DNA of 64,000 nucleotides from the NCBI RefSeq assembly GCF_900161835.1, contig NZ_LT897836.1, forward strand, positions 124,001 to 188,000. The letters are read 5' to 3'. This document shows positions 1 to 13,852 of the stretch, piece after piece; position 1 is the stretch's first letter; each line of letters starts with the position of its first letter. The notes beneath the pieces are model-generated. The model was not told the DNA's origin and did not search any database. It saw only the letters and a list, made by a program, of their open reading frames with translations. This stretch comes from Sodalis endosymbiont of Henestaris halophilus (GTDB lineage: Bacteria > Pseudomonadota > Gammaproteobacteria > Enterobacterales > Enterobacteriaceae). Both the position numbers and the translations under genes were made by a program.

Positions 1-350
<350 letters not shown>

Positions 351-605
351 TTACGGGAGTGCTTTTTCTAAAACGCGAACCAGCGTCCAGGACTTGGTCT
401 TGGATATCGGCCGACATTCTCTAATTTCAATGATATCGTTAATCTTGCTATCATTGTTTTCGTCATGTACATGAAACTTGGTAGTTCGTTTAATAAACTT
501 CCCATAAAGAGGGTGTTTCACAAAACGTTCAATATTTACAACAATAGATTTTGTCATCTTGTCACTGACTACACGACCTTGCAAAGTACGAAATTTATTA
601 TTCAT
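351..605 (-). CDS. rpsQ: 30S ribosomal protein S17
   Basis: Last gene of the S10 operon; primary 16S rRNA-binding protein with an OB fold. 84 residues, the usual length. Recognised from [16 protein letters not shown] near the start and the VEY-type rRNA-binding region that follows. It follows rpmC by 7 bases on the same strand, as in all Enterobacterales. Start MNNKFRT fits the family N-terminus. No oddities. Confidence 0.97.
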   Translation of the reverse strand: MNNKFRTLQGRVVSDKMTKSIVVNIERFVKHPLYGKFIKRTTKFHVHDENNDSKINDIIEIRECRPISKTKSWTLVRVLEKALP

Positions 606-612
606 AACGCAT

Positions 613-1918
<1,306 letters not shown>

Positions 1919-1935
1919 TGCTAATCTCCAATATC

Positions 1936-2286
<351 letters not shown>

Positions 2287-2565
2287 TTAACGTTTCTTGG
2301 TTTTTTTGTCGGATACATGGCCGCGATAAGTACGCGTCGGAGCGAATTCACCGAGTTTGTGACCAACCATTTCATCGGCAACAAAAACCGGTATGTGTTG
2401 ACGACCATTATGAACAGCAATGGTACAACCAATCATTTTTGGAAGAATCGTTGAACGACGTGACCAAGTGCGAATAGGCTTCTTGTCACCGCTTTCTACC
2501 GCTTTTTCTACTTTCTTCAGCAAGTGCAGGTCAATAAATGGACCTTTCTTGAGAGAACGTGGCAT
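2287..2565 (-). CDS. rpsS: 30S ribosomal protein S19
   Basis: Head protein of the 30S subunit, partner of S13, contacts the A-site and bridge B1. 92 residues, standard length. Recognised by [20 protein letters not shown] and the [17 protein letters not shown] core. An AGAGGATAA stretch ahead of the ATG serves as ribosome-binding site. Lies between rplB and rplV as expected. Confidence 0.97.
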   Translation of the reverse strand: MPRSLKKGPFIDLHLLKKVEKAVESGDKKPIRTWSRRSTILPKMIGCTIAVHNGRQHIPVFVADEMVGHKLGEFAPTRTYRGHVSDKKTKKR

Positions 2566-2581
2566 TGTTTATCCTCTAATA

Positions 2582-3403
2582 TTATTTGCTGCGTCGACGT
2601 ACGATAAACTTATCAGTACGCTTATTGCTACGAGTTTTCTTACCTTTTGTCTGAATACCCCATGGGGATACCGGATGCTTACCAAAATTGCGACCTTCAC
2701 CACCACCGTGTGGGTGGTCAACCGGGTTCATCGCCGTACCACGAACGGTTGGGCGGATGCCACGCCAGCGGTTTGCACCGGCTTTACCTAGTACACGCAG
2801 CATATGCTCTACATTACCTACTTCACCCAAAGTAGCGCGGCATTCTGAATGAATTTTTCGTATTTCACCTGAACGTAAACGCAGCGTGACATAAGCACCA
2901 TCACGAGCTACTATTTGAACATAAGCACCGGCAGATCGTGCCAGCTGACCACCTTTACCAGGTTTCATTTCCACATTATGCACGGTAGAACCAACAGGTA
3001 TATTACACATCGGCAGTGCGTTACCGGCTTTAATTGTTGCATTAGCGCCAGATTCAATCTGATCACCGGCCTTCATACCTTTTGGTGCTAAAATGTAACG
3101 ACGTTCACCATCTTTATACAAAATAAGAGCAATGTTGGCAGATCGATTAGGATCGTATTCTAGACGTTCTATCACTGCCGGTATACCATCTTTATTACGT
3201 TTAAAGTCAATTAAACGATAATGTTGCTTATGACCACCACCAATATGACGTGTAGTAATACGGCCGTTTTTATTACGTCCACCAGATTTACTGATAGTTT
3301 CCAGCAACGGAGCATATGGTTTGCCTTTGTGTAACTCAGTATTAACCACTTTGACAACGTGGCGACGACCAGGAGATGTGGGTTTACATTTGACAATTGT
3401 CAT
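2582..3403 (-). CDS. rplB: 50S ribosomal protein L2
   Basis: Primary 23S rRNA binder needed for subunit joining and peptidyl-transfer. 273 residues, full length. [20 protein letters not shown] start; the functionally critical histidine lies in [17 protein letters not shown] near residue 230. The C-terminal [18 protein letters not shown] tail is basic as usual. S10 operon member, 16 bases after rpsS reading upstream. Confidence 0.98.
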   Translation of the reverse strand: MTIVKCKPTSPGRRHVVKVVNTELHKGKPYAPLLETISKSGGRNKNGRITTRHIGGGHKQHYRLIDFKRNKDGIPAVIERLEYDPNRSANIALILYKDGERRYILAPKGMKAGDQIESGANATIKAGNALPMCNIPVGSTVHNVEMKPGKGGQLARSAGAYVQIVARDGAYVTLRLRSGEIRKIHSECRATLGEVGNVEHMLRVLGKAGANRWRGIRPTVRGTAMNPVDHPHGGGEGRNFGKHPVSPWGIQTKGKKTRSNKRTDKFIVRRRSK

Positions 3404-3420
3404 TGTCTTACTCCTTTGAT

Positions 3421-3723
3421 TTACTTTGCACCGCTGATGAAATCTAGGTTCTGACCTTTTTGCAGGGTGATATAAGCTTTTTTCCAGTCGCTACGACGAC
3501 CGATACGTTTTCCATGACGTTTGGTTTTACCTTTAACAATCAGGGTACGCACATCATTGACTTCAACTTGAAACAGTGTATACGCAGAGGCTCTGATTTC
3601 TGCTTTGGTCGCATCTTTAGCTACTTTGAAAACGATAGTGTTATATTTTTCCATAGCAATAGATGCTTTTTCAGAAACATGCGGCGCGCGTAGTACTGTT
3701 AGTACACGTGCTTCACGAATCAT
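3421..3723 (-). CDS. rplW: 50S ribosomal protein L23
   Basis: Tunnel-exit protein that docks trigger factor and SRP; the trigger-factor contact Glu is in the conserved VSEKAS region near residue 18. 100 residues, standard. [20 protein letters not shown] start. The start codon overlaps the rplD stop by four bases (3720-3723), which couples the two genes translationally. Confidence 0.97.
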   Translation of the reverse strand: MIREARVLTVLRAPHVSEKASIAMEKYNTIVFKVAKDATKAEIRASAYTLFQVEVNDVRTLIVKGKTKRHGKRIGRRSDWKKAYITLQKGQNLDFISGAK

Positions 3724-4325
3724 GCCAGCATCTCCTCAATTTGTTTAATAGCATCAACAGTCATAATAATTTTATCGAAGGCTATCAGACTAACCGGATC
3801 GATACCTTGAACAGCCCGCACATCTACTTTATAGAGGTTACGCGCAGCTAAAAATAGGTTTTTGTCTAGTTTGCGGATAATGATCAGAACATCTTTCAAC
3901 ATCATTTCCTTAAGTTTTTGTGCAAGAAACTTGGTTTTCGGTGCTTCGATCAAGAACTGTTCAACAACAATTAAACGATGCTGACGTATCAATTCAGATA
4001 AGATACTTTTCAGAGCCCCGCGATACATTTTTTTGTTGACTTTTTGACTGTGATTTTGCGGCTTCACTGCAAATGTTGCGCCACCAGAACGCCAAATTGG
4101 GCTTTGAAAGCTACCGGAACGAGCACGGCCGGTACCCTTCTGACGCCAAGGTTTTTTACCGGTTCCAGTAACTTCGGCACGGGTCTTTTGACTGCGGGTT
4201 CCCTGACGCCTACCTGATGCGTAAGCCACAACCACTTGGTGGACTAGCGCTTCATTGAATTCACACCCGAAGGTGTTTTCTGAAACAGAAAGTGTGCCTT
4301 GCGCATCTTTTAATACTAATTCCAT
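3720..4325 (-). CDS. rplD: 50S ribosomal protein L4 (also the S10 operon autoregulator in E. coli)
   Basis: Tunnel protein; in E. coli free L4 represses its own operon by premature termination in the S10 leader and by blocking translation. The start chosen is the ATG at 4323-4325, giving [16 protein letters not shown] and 201 residues, exactly the E. coli length, with AAGGAG seven bases upstream. A longer in-frame start at 4367 would add 14 residues and overlap rplC, so it is rejected. The tunnel loop [20 protein letters not shown] is intact. Confidence 0.96.
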   Translation of the reverse strand: MELVLKDAQGTLSVSENTFGCEFNEALVHQVVVAYASGRRQGTRSQKTRAEVTGTGKKPWRQKGTGRARSGSFQSPIWRSGGATFAVKPQNHSQKVNKKMYRGALKSILSELIRQHRLIVVEQFLIEAPKTKFLAQKLKEMMLKDVLIIIRKLDKNLFLAARNLYKVDVRAVQGIDPVSLIAFDKIIMTVDAIKQIEEMLA

Positions 4326-4341
4326 GCCTATCTCCTTGATG

Positions 4342-4971
4342 TTACTCCTTGATAGCTGGTTTAACAATCAGGTCACCACCGGTTGCTCCCGGGACCGCGC
4401 CCTTAACCAGAAGCAAGTTGCGTTTTACATCAACATTGATCAAGTCTAGGCTTTGAACGGTTACGCGGGTGTGGCCTAATTGGCCTGCCATTTTTTTGCC
4501 TTTAAATACTTTCCCTGGCGTTTGATTCTGCCCGATAGAACCCGGAACGCGGTGAGACAAAGAATTACCATGAGTAGCATCCTGGGTACGAAAATTCCAG
4601 CGCTTTACAGTGCCTGAAAATCCTTTACCTTTAGAGGTACCCGTAACGTCAACTTTTTTAACATCAGCAAACAATTTTACGGAGATGCTCTGGCCAATGG
4701 TGATTTCTTCCCCTTTTTCGACGCGAAATTCCCATAGACCACGACCTGCTTCAACGCCAGCCTTAGCAAAATGACCAGCTTCCGGTTTGATTAGGCGATT
4801 GGTCTTTTTTGTACCAGCAGTAACCTGAATTGCCGAGTATCCATCTTTTTCCAGATTTTTTACTTGCGTCACGCAATTGGCTTCGATTTTAATAACGGTG
4901 ACCGGGATAGAAACGCCGTCTTCAGTAAAAATGCGAGTCATGCCTACTTTACGTCCGATTAAACCCTTCAT
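4342..4971 (-). CDS. rplC: 50S ribosomal protein L3
   Basis: Early-assembly 23S rRNA binder reaching towards the peptidyl-transferase centre. 209 residues, full length. [19 protein letters not shown] start and the central [18 protein letters not shown] loop, including the Gln that PrmB methylates in E. coli (in the NQTPG stretch), are present. Second gene of the S10 operon. Confidence 0.97.
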   Translation of the reverse strand: MKGLIGRKVGMTRIFTEDGVSIPVTVIKIEANCVTQVKNLEKDGYSAIQVTAGTKKTNRLIKPEAGHFAKAGVEAGRGLWEFRVEKGEEITIGQSISVKLFADVKKVDVTGTSKGKGFSGTVKRWNFRTQDATHGNSLSHRVPGSIGQNQTPGKVFKGKKMAGQLGHTRVTVQSLDLINVDVKRNLLLVKGAVPGATGGDLIVKPAIKE

Positions 4972-4999
4972 TTTAACCTCTCAATCATTAATAATCTGG

Positions 5000-5528
<529 letters not shown>

Positions 5529-5534
5529 ATACAT

Positions 5535-5562
5535 ATTATACGCAAATTTATACAGAAAGCAA
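5535..5562 (-). promoter_or_regulatory. S10 operon promoter
   Basis: On the minus strand a perfect -10 TATAAT (5535-5540) is preceded after a 16-base spacer by TTGCTT (5557-5562). The transcript would start near 5528. This is the strongest promoter-like sequence upstream of rpsJ and lies where the E. coli S10 promoter is found. Confidence 0.7.
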
Positions 5563-5571
5563 GCGCAAGGC

Positions 5572-7650
5572 GTAAAAAAGGAAAAGTACTGTGTTAGAAA
5601 ACATTATGCACTTACACGAAACACAATAAAACAAATTAAATTAAAAGGCAAAACTCTCTAACTTGAGAGAGCCATTTAAAAGCATAAATATCATACAGAA
5701 AGTCTCGTAAGCTGATCGAAAATTAATTAAAAAATAAAATAAAGACTGAGCAAAATCACTTAATGTGCTGATCGGCATTGCGAGATGCGGTGAATTTGAA
5801 ACTGTCTACCATAAAATACAACCTAATAAGCACGGAAAATAGCTGAGCATAGCTGAGCCTTTCCAGGCTATGACTGCAAAGTAGTTCAGGTAGCTTACAA
5901 GCTTGAAAAACTTCAGCATGAGTTTTTAAAACATCTAAGGTACTATTTATTTACTCAGTTAAAATCTTTTCAAATCCAGCAACGCATATCCTCGCATAGG
6001 ATACGATATCTAAGTATTTTATTTCACCAGTAAATTTGTAGTATTTAATTTCATTAAACTATATAAGGCCTAATTTATTAAATATATTGAAATGCAATAA
6101 ATACTAGATGATAATCATCAGATCCTTGTCAAACAGTTTGTTTATATAATTGATAAATTTGTATTATCGTTAATGATACATTCATTCGCTACAGATTATA
6201 TCTGTATATAGTTACAATAAAATCATAAAAACGATCACTATACTTTTCAAAATATTTTATAACTATGCGATATGCTCTCGTTCATCATGTACTTTATTAT
6301 AAAGTATTACGCATAAAATGATCAAACTTAAGAATCACAATACTTATAATTTTAATTCTGGTAAATATAGGGATAATTTAAACTCACTGCGGCTAGTAAT
6401 GCGTTGTTGTTTATATTGCATTACATAAAATATACATTACTACTCAGTAGTTAAACTTAAAAAGTTTATTAACGATTATTTTACAATATCAAAATTATTT
6501 TAATTATTAAAATAAGTTACCTTCAATAAGTGAATATAGTGATATTATTGTGTTAGAACGATGATAATTAAGCTAAATTTAGTTAAGTTATAAAGCTTGT
6601 CTATTATGTGCCATGCTTATTAAGAACAATCAAAATGACAGTAACTTTCTCATTAATCATGACCTAAACGACAACATATATGCCTGAATTGCTTTAGCTT
6701 GCTCTCTTACCTCTTATTAAGTAAGAGATCACTTTCTTTAAAATAAATTCAGCAAAAATATTCCTATTGTTTTTTTTGAGTTTTATTACCCTTGAAATAA
6801 TACGCATATTAAGAAATTATGGCAACATGCAAGCATAAGATATTATGCTAAAGTTAGGCGCAAGTTCAATAAAACAGTTAAATTTGTATAAATTAATTAC
6901 TTATATGTAATTAATGTTATTTGCATAACAAATGTTGCTTTATAGCTAAAAAGCTATATTCACTTCCTTGGCCAGAGCAAATCAGATTTTCTTTAGCAAC
7001 AATTAACAAAACCGCCGAACAGACAAGAACGCCAAATAAAAGCAAACACCTACGATAATCTTCGGCTAACGAATAACATATAGAGTGGCTTCTTTCTATG
7101 TACAGAATCTTAAATGCAACTGACTGTTGCGCGTTAATCTTGTGCTGGGGAGACTAAGTTTGCTGATTATTTATTAATTCTTAAATGCCTGTGTCGCTTA
7201 TTAAAGAAGTAATAGTGAGCCAAAACAACGTGGCAAGATATCCCCTTTTATACCCGTGCGTTAATAAATCATATTGTCACTCTATGCATTATATTTATAA
7301 GTATTAACCACGGCTTAAAAAAAGAATAGTAATTAAACTTACTTGCAAAGTTAATTATGATAGCAGCTATACGGACACCAGTTAAAGCAATAGCGCTTAC
7401 TGTATTATTTATGTCTTTTAGCAACCTGCGGTAAAGCCGGTCAGATAAAATGTTTATTCATGTGGGTTATTTGAAAAAAGGTGTTGAATGTGATATATTG
7501 GCTTGCCTGATTAGGCTTTTAGATCTTTGATTACTAATGCAGTCTTTACATCTGGAATAGTATTCCAGGTCGTAATTTCCTGGCTAACTCCATGTTACAC
7601 CTATTAAAATATAATTTACCTTTGCGTGGATCAAAATAATTTGGTAAAAG
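5572..7650. other. Gene-free AT-rich interval between S10 promoter and bfr/bfd relics
   Basis: No intact gene. It contains an orphan minus-strand terminator (5650-5671), an 8-bp stem at 6703-6710/6721-6728, and a slightly GC-richer, start-less reading frame at 6917-7153 (minus) with one hydrophobic segment. I see no recognisable relic in the remainder. Confidence 0.6.
5650..5671 (-). terminator. Orphan intrinsic terminator-like hairpin
   Basis: Minus-strand stem CTCTCT/AGAGAG with a 6-base loop (5654-5671) followed by TTTT (5653-5650) and a second T-rich run. It lies about 90 bases upstream of the S10 promoter, facing it. There is no live gene in front of it, so it would be the surviving terminator of a lost upstream gene that shields the S10 promoter. 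Confidence 0.4.
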
Positions 7651-8179
7651 TATTAACTTTGTTTTTAAGTTATGCGTTCTTCTGTAAGATTTGCGATTTA
7701 GTTATCTATATCACAGGAAATATTAAGCTATCAAATTACGCATTTCTAGCTATGAAAATGTTTCTGACGTTTCAATTTTTATTCTTTCCTCTTTTTATAC
7801 AAAGGTACTATAGAGGCTATAAGCCTGTTAGCTAGTGAAGTTTTCCGTTCACTGCGAATCTGAAAATTATTGCTTATTAAGCTTTACGGGGGGAGGATCT
7901 AATTTCCCAGATAGACAAGATAATGATGCAGAACACAACAAAAAAAAACTAGATAAAACCTGGACCAGAAGCACGGTAATATCGTTAACATTTTAATTAC
8001 GAATGTTTTTGTTAATCTAAGTAAGTTTTACTGCTGACTATTTTAATTAACATATCCTGCTGTTCGGAAACCGGGTTACAATAGATATTATACTTAACCG
8101 CTTATTATAACTATGCACTTTACCGTTTAAGTTGTGCATGGTATAACATATTTATCTTTCAGCTTTATTGTTTTGACTA

Positions 8180-8289
8180 AGTGGCAATGTTTGACCGACA
8201 GCACGGCAACCAAACCGGTAAGCGTTTACTCAATACAGTCACAATCAACTTATCCTCCTGCTCCCACGTAAAAAGACAAGCACATACAT
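8180..8289 (-). pseudogene. bfd: Relic of bacterioferritin-associated ferredoxin
   Basis: Bfd is a 64-residue [2Fe-2S] protein that helps release iron from bacterioferritin. In E. coli it lies between the S10 operon and tufA on this strand. Here a minus-strand ATG at 8289 reads MYV, as Bfd does, then degenerates. At 8213-8236 the frame reads VLSKRLPV, matching QLKKFIPV of Bfd, followed by broken pieces of the GNQCGKC cluster motif. About 28 bases are missing between the two segments. Sequence at about 8040-8160 shows weaker traces that could be bfr. Clearly not functional. Confidence 0.55.
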
Positions 8290-8871
8290 GACCGATCTGG
8301 TTTATAGCCCCCGTCAGTATTATTGCTATAGTTGGGAATAACTATAGGCTTTATTTTTAATAACGCTTTCTTTTCTAGCAATATTGTTGTGGAATTGTTA
8401 TTCCTGTATGTAGCTAATTTGCATAAGAGCAGAACTTACTAAGTTATTAATAAAAATGTTGAAACTATGTTGCTACTCATTAGAATTTAAAAATTATACC
8501 GGCAAAATATTTATTTTACCATCTTTGAACTTAATTTTCTCATTTTTAATGAATAGTGAATATTAAAATGTTCAACACTGTCTCCTGCGATTTTTATATT
8601 ACGTTATCATTATGATATAAAGATAGACTTGTTGAAACCTTATTTTTTACAGTAGTGTCAAAGCTAATCGCTTTATGCATGGGTAAAGCTCTTATTATTA
8701 GTACATCGCTATTATTAAGTTTATAAGCATCACACTAGTAACCTAAATGCAAATTTTTACTGAAATAACCATTTACAAAATTGGGTTATGGTGCTACGTC
8801 TAGGCATCGCATTAGACAACGATCTAATCAATAAGTATCTTGGAAGTATCCAATGATCATATTAGCCGTCT

Positions 8872-8898
8872 TTGTGCTGCTTATCCTAAGCAGCACAA
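8872..8898. repeat. 12-bp perfect hairpin downstream of tuf
   Basis: TTGTGCTGCTTA (8872-8883) pairs exactly with TAAGCAGCACAA (8887-8898) around a 3-base loop. No T-run follows on either strand, so it is not a standard intrinsic terminator. It lies 36 bases beyond the tuf terminator and could be a second-stage stop or the relic of a neighbouring operon end. Confidence 0.6.
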
Positions 8899-8933
8899 GA
8901 ATTGTAGGTTCATTACATCCACCAAGATGGTAA

Positions 8934-8972
8934 AACCATAAAAATGGCGCTATTTGCGCCATTTTTATGGTT
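8934..8972 (-). terminator. tuf/str operon intrinsic terminator
   Basis: Perfect 17-bp inverted repeat (8934-8950 and 8956-8972) with a 5-base loop, 37 bases beyond the tuf stop codon. On the minus strand the GGCGC/GCGCC core is followed by ATTTTT within the stem and TTTTAC after it. The symmetry makes it potentially bidirectional. Confidence 0.85.
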
Positions 8973-9009
8973 ACTAATTCAAAACATACATTATATGTGC
9001 AACATTATA

Positions 9010-10194
9010 TTAAGTTATAATTTTAACAACCACACCAGCACCAACTGTACGGCCACCTTCACGAATTGCAAAATGCAGACCCTCATCCATGGCAATCGGA
9101 GAAATTAAGTTGACAAACATCTTAATATTATCGCCTGGCATCACCATTTCAATGGTTTCTGGTAATTCAATAGCACCGGTCACGTCAGTAGTACGAAAGT
9201 AAAACTGCGGACGGTAACCCTTAAAGAATGGTGTGTGGCGGCCTCCCTCATCTTTGTTTAGAATATAAACTTCTGATTCAAATTGAGTGTGTGGCTTAAT
9301 TGAACCCGGTTTAGCTAATACCTGGCCACGCTCGACATCATCACGCTTTATGCCACGCAATAACACACCTACGTTCTCGCCAGCACGACCTTCGTCTAAC
9401 AGCTTACGAAACATTTCAACACCCGTACAAATGGTTTTGATGGTGTTTTTGATACCCACGATTTCTACTTCTTCACCTACCTTGACAATACCGCGTTCTA
9501 CACGACCAGTTACTACCGTACCACGGCCTGAGATGGAAAATACGTCCTCAATCGGCATTAGGAAAGGTTTATCAATATCTCGTTTAGGTTCCGGAATATA
9601 GTTATCTAGCGCTTTTGCTAGTTCAAAAATTTTTTGCGTCCAAGCTTCGTCTCCTTCAAGCGCTTTCAGCGCTGAACCGCGGATAACTGGTGTATCATCG
9701 CCCGGGAAGTTATACTGAGACAATAGTTCACGAACTTCCATTTCAACCAAATCTAGCAGCTCTTCGTCATCTACTATGTCACATTTGTTCATAAAAACGA
9801 CGATGTACGGCACACCTACCTGGCGACCCAACAAAATGTGCTCGCGAGTCTGCGGCATCGGGCCATCGGTTGCAGCAACCACCAGAATCGCTCCGTCCAT
9901 TTGAGCCGCGCCGGTAATCATGTTTTTCACATAGTCGGCGTGACCCGGGCAATCTACATGTGCATAATGGCGTGTAGATGTATCATATTCAACGTGCGAA
10001 GTGTTAATAGTTATACCTCGGGCTTTTTCTTCTGGCGCGTTGTCAATCTGATCAAAGGCGCACGCACTTCCGCCATAGGTCTTGGCTAAAACGGTCGTGA
10101 TGGCTGCGGTCAAGGTCGTTTTACCATGGTCGACATGACCAATAGTACCGACATTAAGATGTGGTTTTGTGCGTTGAAACTTTTCTTTAGACAC
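9010..10194 (-). CDS. tufA: Elongation factor Tu
   Basis: GTPase that brings aminoacyl-tRNA to the ribosomal A site. 394 residues, GTG start as in E. coli, with AAGGA upstream. G1 GHVDHGKTT (about 18-26), G3 DCPGHADY (about 80-87), G4 NKCD (about 135-138), G5 GSALKALEG are intact. Last gene of the str operon, 83 bases after fusA, hence tufA by synteny. One difference from E. coli beside the switch I region is Cys for Arg in [12 protein letters not shown], near residue 45. Confidence 0.98.
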   Translation of the reverse strand: MSKEKFQRTKPHLNVGTIGHVDHGKTTLTAAITTVLAKTYGGSACAFDQIDNAPEEKARGITINTSHVEYDTSTRHYAHVDCPGHADYVKNMITGAAQMDGAILVVAATDGPMPQTREHILLGRQVGVPYIVVFMNKCDIVDDEELLDLVEMEVRELLSQYNFPGDDTPVIRGSALKALEGDEAWTQKIFELAKALDNYIPEPKRDIDKPFLMPIEDVFSISGRGTVVTGRVERGIVKVGEEVEIVGIKNTIKTICTGVEMFRKLLDEGRAGENVGVLLRGIKRDDVERGQVLAKPGSIKPHTQFESEVYILNKDEGGRHTPFFKGYRPQFYFRTTDVTGAIELPETIEMVMPGDNIKMFVNLISPIAMDEGLHFAIREGGRTVGAGVVVKIIT

Positions 10195-10220
10195 GGCTAT
10201 ATTCCTTACTTTACTCTTAT

Positions 10221-10244
10221 GCTTTTACTAAATTAAGTAAAAGC
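10221..10244. repeat. 9-bp hairpin in the fusA-tufA spacer
   Basis: GCTTTTACT (10221-10229) pairs with AGTAAAAGC (10236-10244) around a 6-base loop, between the fusA stop and the tufA ribosome-binding site. It may stabilise or attenuate the tufA message; no strong T-run follows on the coding strand. Confidence 0.5.
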
Positions 10245-10277
10245 GCGGGTCTTTATTGTGTAATCCTTTTAAAAAGC

Positions 10278-12383
10278 TTACTTAGCTCTGCGGGTTTCGA
10301 GAATGGCCTGAGCAACGTTATTCGGTGCTTCATGGTACTTCAAAAACTCCATGGAATAAGAAGCACGGCCCTGAGTCTGTGAACGCAGTTCAGTAGCATA
10401 ACCGAACATTTCAGCCAATGGGACCTGCGCGCGAACAGTTTTACCAGTTGTGGTATCCTCCATACCGTCAATAATACCGCGACGACGGTTCAAATCACCA
10501 ATCACGTCACCCATATAATCTTCAGGTGTTTCAATTTCCACTTTCATTATAGGTTCCAGTAAAACAGGCTTTGCCTTGATAAAGGCTTCTTTGAATGCAA
10601 TAGAACCAGCAATCTTAAACGCCATTTCCGAGGAATCTACTTCGTGGTAAGAGCCATCGAAGATGGTAACGCGAACATCTACGATCGGGTAGCCGGCTAG
10701 AATACCACTTTTTAGCTGTTCCTGAATACCTTTATCCACCGCCGGAACATATTCTTTAGGCACCACGCCACCAACAATTTCGTTCAGAAACTCGTAACCT
10801 TTGCCACCTGGCTCCATTGGCTCAATACGCAGCCATACGTGACCGAACTGACCACGACCACCTGACTGACGAACAAATTTACCTTCCTGTTCTATCGTGG
10901 CATGAATAGTTTCTCGGTAAGCCACCTGAGGCTTACCAACATTAGCTTCCACGTTGAATTCACGACGCATGCGGTCAACAAGAATTTCAAGGTGCAATTC
11001 ACCCATACCAGCGATGATAGTTTGGCCAGACTCTTCATCAGTCCAAACGCGAAAAGAGGGGTCTTCCTGCGCTAAACGACCTAAAGCCATGCTCATTTTT
11101 TCCTGGTCAGCCTTCGTTTTAGGTTCCACCGCAACCGAAATGACCGGCTCCGGAAATTCCATACGCTCAAGAATTGTAGGTGCGGAAGGATCGCACAGAG
11201 TATCCCCAGTAGTCACATCTTTTAAGCCTATGGCCGCAGCAATATCACCGGCTCGCACTTCTTTGATTTCTTCACGTTTGTTAGCATGCATCTGTACAAT
11301 ACGACCGAAACGTTCGCGCTTGTCTTTAACCGAATTTAGAACGGTATCACCAGAATTCACGACTCCTGAATAGACGCGGAAGAAGGTCAAATTACCGACA
11401 AACGGGTCGGTGATGATTTTGAAAGCTAGAGCTGAAAATGGCTCATCATCTCTTGAATAACGCTCAGCGCTGGTTTCACCATCGTTAAGCACGCTATTCA
11501 TAGCACTAACATCAGTTGGTGCAGGAAGGTATTCTATGATTGCATCTAACATTGCCTGAACTCCCTTGTTCTTAAACGCAGAACCACAGGTAACCAGAAT
11601 AATTTCGTTATTTATAACGCGCTGGCGCAAACCTTTTTTAATTTCTTCTTCGGTTAGCTCTTCGCCTCCTAAGTATTTGTCCATCAAATCTTCAGACGCT
11701 TCAGCAGCTGATTCAACCAGATGTTGTCGCCATTTGTCAGCTAGTGCGGTTAAATCGGAAGGAATGTTTTCATAATTAAAGGTTAAACCTTGATTTGCTT
11801 CACTCCAATTGATGGCCTTCATTTTAACTAAGTCGACAACGCCCGTAAAATGTTCTTCTGCACCGATAGCTAGCTGAATAGGAACAGGATTAGCGGCTAA
11901 ACGAGTTTTTAACTGTTCAACCACGCGCAGATAGTTAGCTCCTATACGGTCCATTTTATTCACGAACGCAATACGCGGCACTTTATACTTGTTTGCCTGA
12001 CGCCAGACAGTTTCAGACTGCGGCTGCACGCCGCCTACGGCACAGTAGATCATAACCACACCATCGAGCACACGCAAGGAACGTTCTACTTCAATAGTGA
12101 AGTCTACGTGTCCCGGAGTGTCAATGATGTTAATTCGGTGGGAAACAAACTGTTTGGCCATGCCGGTCCAGAAACAAGTCGTCGCTGCAGACGTGATGGT
12201 AATACCACGTTCTTGCTCTTGCGCCATCCAATCCATAGTGGCAGCGCCATTATGAACTTCACCAATTTTGTGGTTCACACCAGTATAGAACAAAATACGT
12301 TCAGTCGTGGTGGTTTTACCCGCATCGATATGAGCACTAATACCAATGTTACGGTAGCATGCAATGGGTGTTATACGAGCCAT
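10278..12383 (-). CDS. fusA: Elongation factor G
   Basis: GTPase that drives translocation and, with RRF, ribosome recycling. 701 residues (E. coli 704). G1 [16 protein letters not shown] (about 18-33), switch [17 protein letters not shown]3 [16 protein letters not shown] (about 88-103), G4 NKMDRIGAN and the domain IV/V blocks follow in order. Str operon between rpsG and tufA. No frameshift; complete and well conserved. Confidence 0.98.
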   Translation of the reverse strand: MARITPIACYRNIGISAHIDAGKTTTTERILFYTGVNHKIGEVHNGAATMDWMAQEQERGITITSAATTCFWTGMAKQFVSHRINIIDTPGHVDFTIEVERSLRVLDGVVMIYCAVGGVQPQSETVWRQANKYKVPRIAFVNKMDRIGANYLRVVEQLKTRLAANPVPIQLAIGAEEHFTGVVDLVKMKAINWSEANQGLTFNYENIPSDLTALADKWRQHLVESAAEASEDLMDKYLGGEELTEEEIKKGLRQRVINNEIILVTCGSAFKNKGVQAMLDAIIEYLPAPTDVSAMNSVLNDGETSAERYSRDDEPFSALAFKIITDPFVGNLTFFRVYSGVVNSGDTVLNSVKDKRERFGRIVQMHANKREEIKEVRAGDIAAAIGLKDVTTGDTLCDPSAPTILERMEFPEPVISVAVEPKTKADQEKMSMALGRLAQEDPSFRVWTDEESGQTIIAGMGELHLEILVDRMRREFNVEANVGKPQVAYRETIHATIEQEGKFVRQSGGRGQFGHVWLRIEPMEPGGKGYEFLNEIVGGVVPKEYVPAVDKGIQEQLKSGILAGYPIVDVRVTIFDGSYHEVDSSEMAFKIAGSIAFKEAFIKAKPVLLEPIMKVEIETPEDYMGDVIGDLNRRRGIIDGMEDTTTGKTVRAQVPLAEMFGYATELRSQTQGRASYSMEFLKYHEAPNNVAQAILETRRAK

Positions 12384-12480
12384 TAAAATCCTCGATTACT
12401 TAGGGCATGCATTTACGAAATTACACGGCCTGGCCAGCTCATGATCGTCCGTTTAGTTAGCATGACTACTGGTGTTACTA

Positions 12481-12951
12481 TTACCAACGGTAGTGGGCAA
12501 AAGCCTTATTAGCATCCGCCATCCGGTGAACATCTTCACGTTTTTTCACAGCAGCACCTTTGTTCTCCACTGCATCAGAAAGTTCGTTTGCTAAACGAAG
12601 AGCCATAGATTGATCACCGCGTTTACGAGAAGCTTCAACTATCCAACGCATTGCTAGTGCATTACGGCGAACCGGACGAACTTCTACTGGCACCTGATAT
12701 GTAGAACCACCAACACGTCGAGATTTGACCTCGACAGTTGGACGAACGTTGTTTAGAGCGATTTCAAAAGCTTCTAGAGGGTCTTTTCCTGAATGGTGCA
12801 CAAGGATCTTCAATGCATTATAAACGATTACTTCCGCTGTAGATTTTTTACCATCTACCATCAGTATATTAACAAACTTGGCCAAAAGTTCAGATCCAAA
12901 CTTCGGATCAGGTAGGATTTTACGTTGGCCAACAACACGACGACGTGGCAT
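12481..12951 (-). CDS. rpsG: 30S ribosomal protein S7
   Basis: Nucleates assembly of the 30S head and, in E. coli, represses translation of the str operon. 156 residues, [20 protein letters not shown] start. The [16 protein letters not shown] core and the [20 protein letters not shown] end are intact. Lies 80 bases after rpsL and 97 bases before fusA, so the intercistronic S7-binding site may survive there, though I cannot define it. Confidence 0.97.
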   Translation of the reverse strand: MPRRRVVGQRKILPDPKFGSELLAKFVNILMVDGKKSTAEVIVYNALKILVHHSGKDPLEAFEIALNNVRPTVEVKSRRVGGSTYQVPVEVRPVRRNALAMRWIVEASRKRGDQSMALRLANELSDAVENKGAAVKKREDVHRMADANKAFAHYRW

Positions 12952-13031
12952 AAAATGCTCCGTATTTAATTTAAAATTTATAACTTATTAATATAATAAA
13001 TACCTAACTTAACTTCTCTACAAGAGAAGCA

Positions 13032-13406
<375 letters not shown>

Positions 13407-13498
13407 TCAATAAAGCTCCTGGTATTTTACTTTGTAAGTATTAAGAAATAAATTAAATTGCATAATAATGCGGAGGGTCAAAGTACTAAAATATAAAA

Positions 13499-13527
13499 AT
13501 TGTATAATTAATGAATAATCTTGTCAA
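13499..13527 (-). promoter_or_regulatory. str operon promoter
   Basis: On the minus strand a perfect TTGACA (13522-13527) and TACAAT (13499-13504) are separated by exactly 17 bases, about 90 bases upstream of rpsL and just beyond the tusB stop codon. It is the best sigma-70 match in the window. Confidence 0.8.
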
Positions 13528-13549
13528 GATATATACCAATTACCCATTT

Positions 13550-13837
13550 TTACCAGGCTATCTGCTGAATCTGTTTTTCAGTTAACTTAACAAAATCAGT
13601 ATAACTGACTATCGCAATGTTTGGTGAAAAAAAGGCAAATAACCCGCGTGCAGCAATATCATTCTCCAATGCTTGCAGTATCAGAGACGAAACGCTCAAA
13701 TCGTGAGCGGATGGTGAGCCACGCAACCCAGCAATTACGCCATCAGATAGCAGCAGCAGAACATCACCAGGTCTAACGGTACGCAACAGCGCCGCAAGAT
13801 CGCGGGAGTAGGGAGAATGACTTAGGGTATACAACAT
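13550..13837 (-). CDS. tusB: Sulfurtransferase complex subunit TusB
   Basis: Subunit of the TusBCD heterohexamer that relays persulfide sulfur from TusA to TusE and MnmA for 2-thiolation of U34 in tRNA-Lys, -Glu and -Gln. 95 residues, equal to E. coli. Starts MLYTLSHSPYSRDLAALLR and ends QIQQIAW, close to the family pattern. AAAGG lies just upstream of the ATG. Third gene of a tusDCB cluster ahead of rpsL, the standard context. Confidence 0.93.
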   Translation of the reverse strand: MLYTLSHSPYSRDLAALLRTVRPGDVLLLLSDGVIAGLRGSPSAHDLSVSSLILQALENDIAARGLFAFFSPNIAIVSYTDFVKLTEKQIQQIAW

Positions 13838-13852
13838 TCAACGCCTTTAGTG

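Noticed and set aside
5650-5850. Minus-strand frame starting MLSYFPCLLGCILW, then stop and 50 further open codons
   Set aside because: It runs through the terminator hairpin, so it is unlikely to be a former gene end; no family resemblance.
9287-9601. 104-codon plus-strand ORF over tufA, and similar ones over fusA, pckA and gltP
   Set aside because: Antisense shadows of strongly biased codons in conserved genes.
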